The notes below the pieces were generated by a model, which was given only the letters and a program-made list of their open reading frames with translations, was not told where the DNA came from and searched no databases. From Elysia marginata (taxonomy: Eukaryota; Mollusca; Gastropoda; Plakobranchidae), in contig BMAT01001595.1 in the NCBI GenBank assembly GCA_019649035.1, positions 29,552 through 51,762 on the forward strand: DNA of 22,211 nt, given 5' to 3'. Made by a program: the position numbers and the translations under genes. Shown in pieces: positions 20,739 to 22,211 of the stretch (positions are counted from its first letter, which is position 1; every line of letters starts with the position of its first letter).

Positions 20739-22049
20739 CTGTAGAGCAGAACAAAGCAGAAACTCTGGTTGGCATCAGAGGTGGGGCTGAACGTTGCCTT
20801 CCCCTCAACTTTGTTCCTCTCTTGGGAGCACGCCAACGTGTCTCAACATTTTCTAGATTTTCGACGGCCGAAAAAATTTTAAAATGATGGGAAATTTCTT
20901 TTCAAAGGGCCGATAGAATAATACAAACTCGTTACGCAGTGGGGTTGTGGTTTTGTAAAAAAAAAGTTGTCAAACCAAACCGCTCTCTCGGACAGAAAGT
21001 CTATTGTTTCTGTTCTTTCTTCAAATGTGACGTCGTAACAGAAGTCCGTGCTTCAACTTATATTCGGGTTATCCTCAAAAAAAAAAAACAAAAACAACAG
21101 ACAGTCCTGTTGTAATGAAAACTTTAAGGGCATGTCCACAATGGCTTGCTCCGCAGAGGAAGAGAGTTGAGGTGACTCTGCACTGGCTTTCACCTTTCAA
21201 TATTATCTCTAATTTTAAACAATGAATAATATTAAAGGACAACTATTGCCTTCATTAACCATATCAGAAGCGAAACAATGTCCGAATAAAGAATTTTTGG
21301 AACCATTATCAGCAATAGAGTTTTGAATAATCTAGAATTTGAACACATTTTTCACTGGAAATAGTTGTGATTTTTCTTGTATCCAACGGATTGTAGAATG
21401 CTTCTTTTATTCAAACGAAGTTTTTATAAACATTCGTTTAATCGCTTTGATAATGTAACAGGGATAAAGTTGTCTAATCCTTGTTAAAAGAGGAAGAAAA
21501 GAAGAAAATTTCAAAACCCAAATTAAAAGTGTAATGATAAAAATAGTATTTGAAAAGCAAAACGCTATGAAACTAAAAAAAAAAACGAGGACAAAATGCT
21601 CAGTGATGTTCTGAGACACCCTTAAAAAACTCTTTATAGAAAGTCTAGTTTTGGTAAACTACCATCCAAACGTTTATATAATAAGCACAGAAAGTATAAT
21701 GGATTTTCTCCTAAGCTTAGGCTGGTCTTACTCTGACCTAAGTGCTGAATTAACAAGTCTTCAGCTGTGGATTTCTCTATTTGTAGTCACCCCGGGGACA
21801 ACTATAATTCATTATGAACAGTCTATCCAACACTAGGTATACTTCTCTTGGGAGAGACGTCACATCGGACGGTACAAATTGAATTTAGATGACAGTAAAA
21901 ATATTAGACCTTGCTTTTGTGCCTTCTAAGGTACAAGTCATACTATTTACCAGACTGTTGATTAAGTGATTTAGAAGTAAGGTAAGTAGTTGTAAAAATG
22001 GGAATAAAGTGTATGTAAAATAACGAGGGTCTATGCTTTGTATGCTTAC
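20739..22049 (-). other. Intron between the TM7 exon and the proximal terminal exon
   Basis: The 1311-nt intron starts GTAAGC and ends CTACAG on the minus strand. If the donor were skipped, reading would run on for about 40 codons of Lys/Thr/Ser/Phe-rich sequence before a stop; I do not treat that as coding. The interior is AT-rich, with a moderately GC-rich patch at about 21130-21185 that I could not turn into a convincing exon. No mobile element is evident. Confidence 0.75.
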
Positions 22050-22138
22050 CGTAAACGATAGGGTTGATGCAAGAGTTTGATACTGCGCATATGAACAGGC
22101 CGCTTTGAACTTTGCTGGGAACTTTTCTTGCAGACTCC
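22050..22138 (-). CDS. Internal exon of a class A GPCR: third extracellular loop and TM7
   Basis: The minus strand reads as acceptor ...ttgaaacag, an 89-nt exon, then donor G|gtaagc. One base completes an incoming codon, 29 codons follow ([11 protein letters not shown]... to ...[10 protein letters not shown]), and the exon ends with the first G of a glycine codon, so it enters in phase 2 and leaves in phase 1. NPIVY is the NPxxY motif of TM7, used in rhodopsin-family activation and G-protein coupling. The preceding polar stretch is the third extracellular loop. The form SAxKV...VQxGLF..AVSNSCxNPIVYG resembles what I know of GnRH/adipokinetic hormone/corazonin receptors, where a glycine follows NPxxY. 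A related peptide receptor remains possible. TM1-TM6 must lie above position 22211. That this is a GPCR TM7 exon is close to certain; the subfamily is an inference at about 0.6. Confidence 0.9.
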
Positions 22139-22211
22139 CTGTTTCAAAAGGGAAATAAGAACATTTTTTTTTAAATTTATAACGCTCTGATCTCTCTCTC
22201 TCTCTCTCTCT
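22139..22211 (-). other. Upstream intron end with (TC)n
   Basis: This is the 3' end of the intron before the TM7 exon. It has a short A/T-rich stretch and a (TC)n run from about 22191 that continues past the window edge on the plus strand. The acceptor AG is at 22140..22139. Confidence 0.7.

Larger units (their letters stand above)
4871..22049 (-). other. Large final intron of the long receptor isoform
   Basis: The 17,179-nt intron runs from GTAAGC at 22049 to CCTAG at 4871 on the minus strand. All mobile elements, microsatellites and the proximal terminal exon between these points lie inside it. For the short isoform most of this would be downstream DNA. Insertion of repeats is the simplest explanation for its size. 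Confidence 0.75.

Noticed and set aside
21120..21200. Possible third alternative terminal exon on the minus strand, from an AG before GTGAAAGCC
   Set aside because: It would keep phase, but the pyrimidine tract is poor and the encoded residues do not look like helix 8 or a receptor tail.

Overview
The window looks like AT-rich, intron-dominated animal nuclear DNA, most likely from a mollusc and perhaps a gastropod. The grounds are GT-AG exon signals in a GPCR gene, tRNA-derived SINEs with target-site duplications, foldback elements, and many long (TC)n, (TTC)n, (ATT)n and (CTA)n microsatellites. The species cannot be named from the sequence alone. Nothing here is bacterial: there are no operons, no long intronless genes and no CRISPR.

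The one gene I can support is the 3' end of a rhodopsin-family (class A) GPCR on the minus strand, whose earlier exons lie beyond position 22211. An 89-nt internal exon (22138..22050) encodes the third extracellular loop and TM7, with the motif [11 protein letters not shown]. It ends one base into a glycine codon at a strong GT donor. Two downstream sequences each offer a pyrimidine tract, an AG acceptor and the same first bases (GC ATG TTC AC), so each can complete the glycine codon and continue in frame. The proximal exon (20738..20614) gives a 40-residue, cysteine-free basic tail. The distal exon (4870..4389) gives a 159-residue tail with a helix-8 Cys cluster (CCYC), a poly-Ser patch and a duplicated RE[E/D]RVSF motif. 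I read this as one receptor with two alternative terminal exons. The loop and TM7 wording best fits the GnRH/adipokinetic hormone/corazonin receptor superfamily.

Layout from the left. 1-4280 is the region downstream of the gene. It holds two 213-bp near-perfect foldback elements in opposite orientation (874-1086, 1678-1890) and a CTAG-rich quasi-palindrome (2893-3022). 4281-4870 is the distal last exon and its likely poly(A) signal. 4871-22049 is the large intron used by the long isoform. In it are a 27-bp minisatellite (5532-5838), a long inverted-repeat element bounded by mirror-image microsatellites (about 7525-9030), a minus-strand SINE with a 14-bp target duplication (9342-9591), a plus-strand SINE with a 9-bp target duplication (10476-10779), several microsatellites, a degenerate third SINE (19635-19863) and the proximal alternative last exon.

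If both terminal exons are used, the extracellular and transmembrane core stays the same while the cytoplasmic tail changes. Receptor tails control palmitoylation, phosphorylation, arrestin binding and internalisation. Most other open reading frames in the window are chance or microsatellite artefacts.
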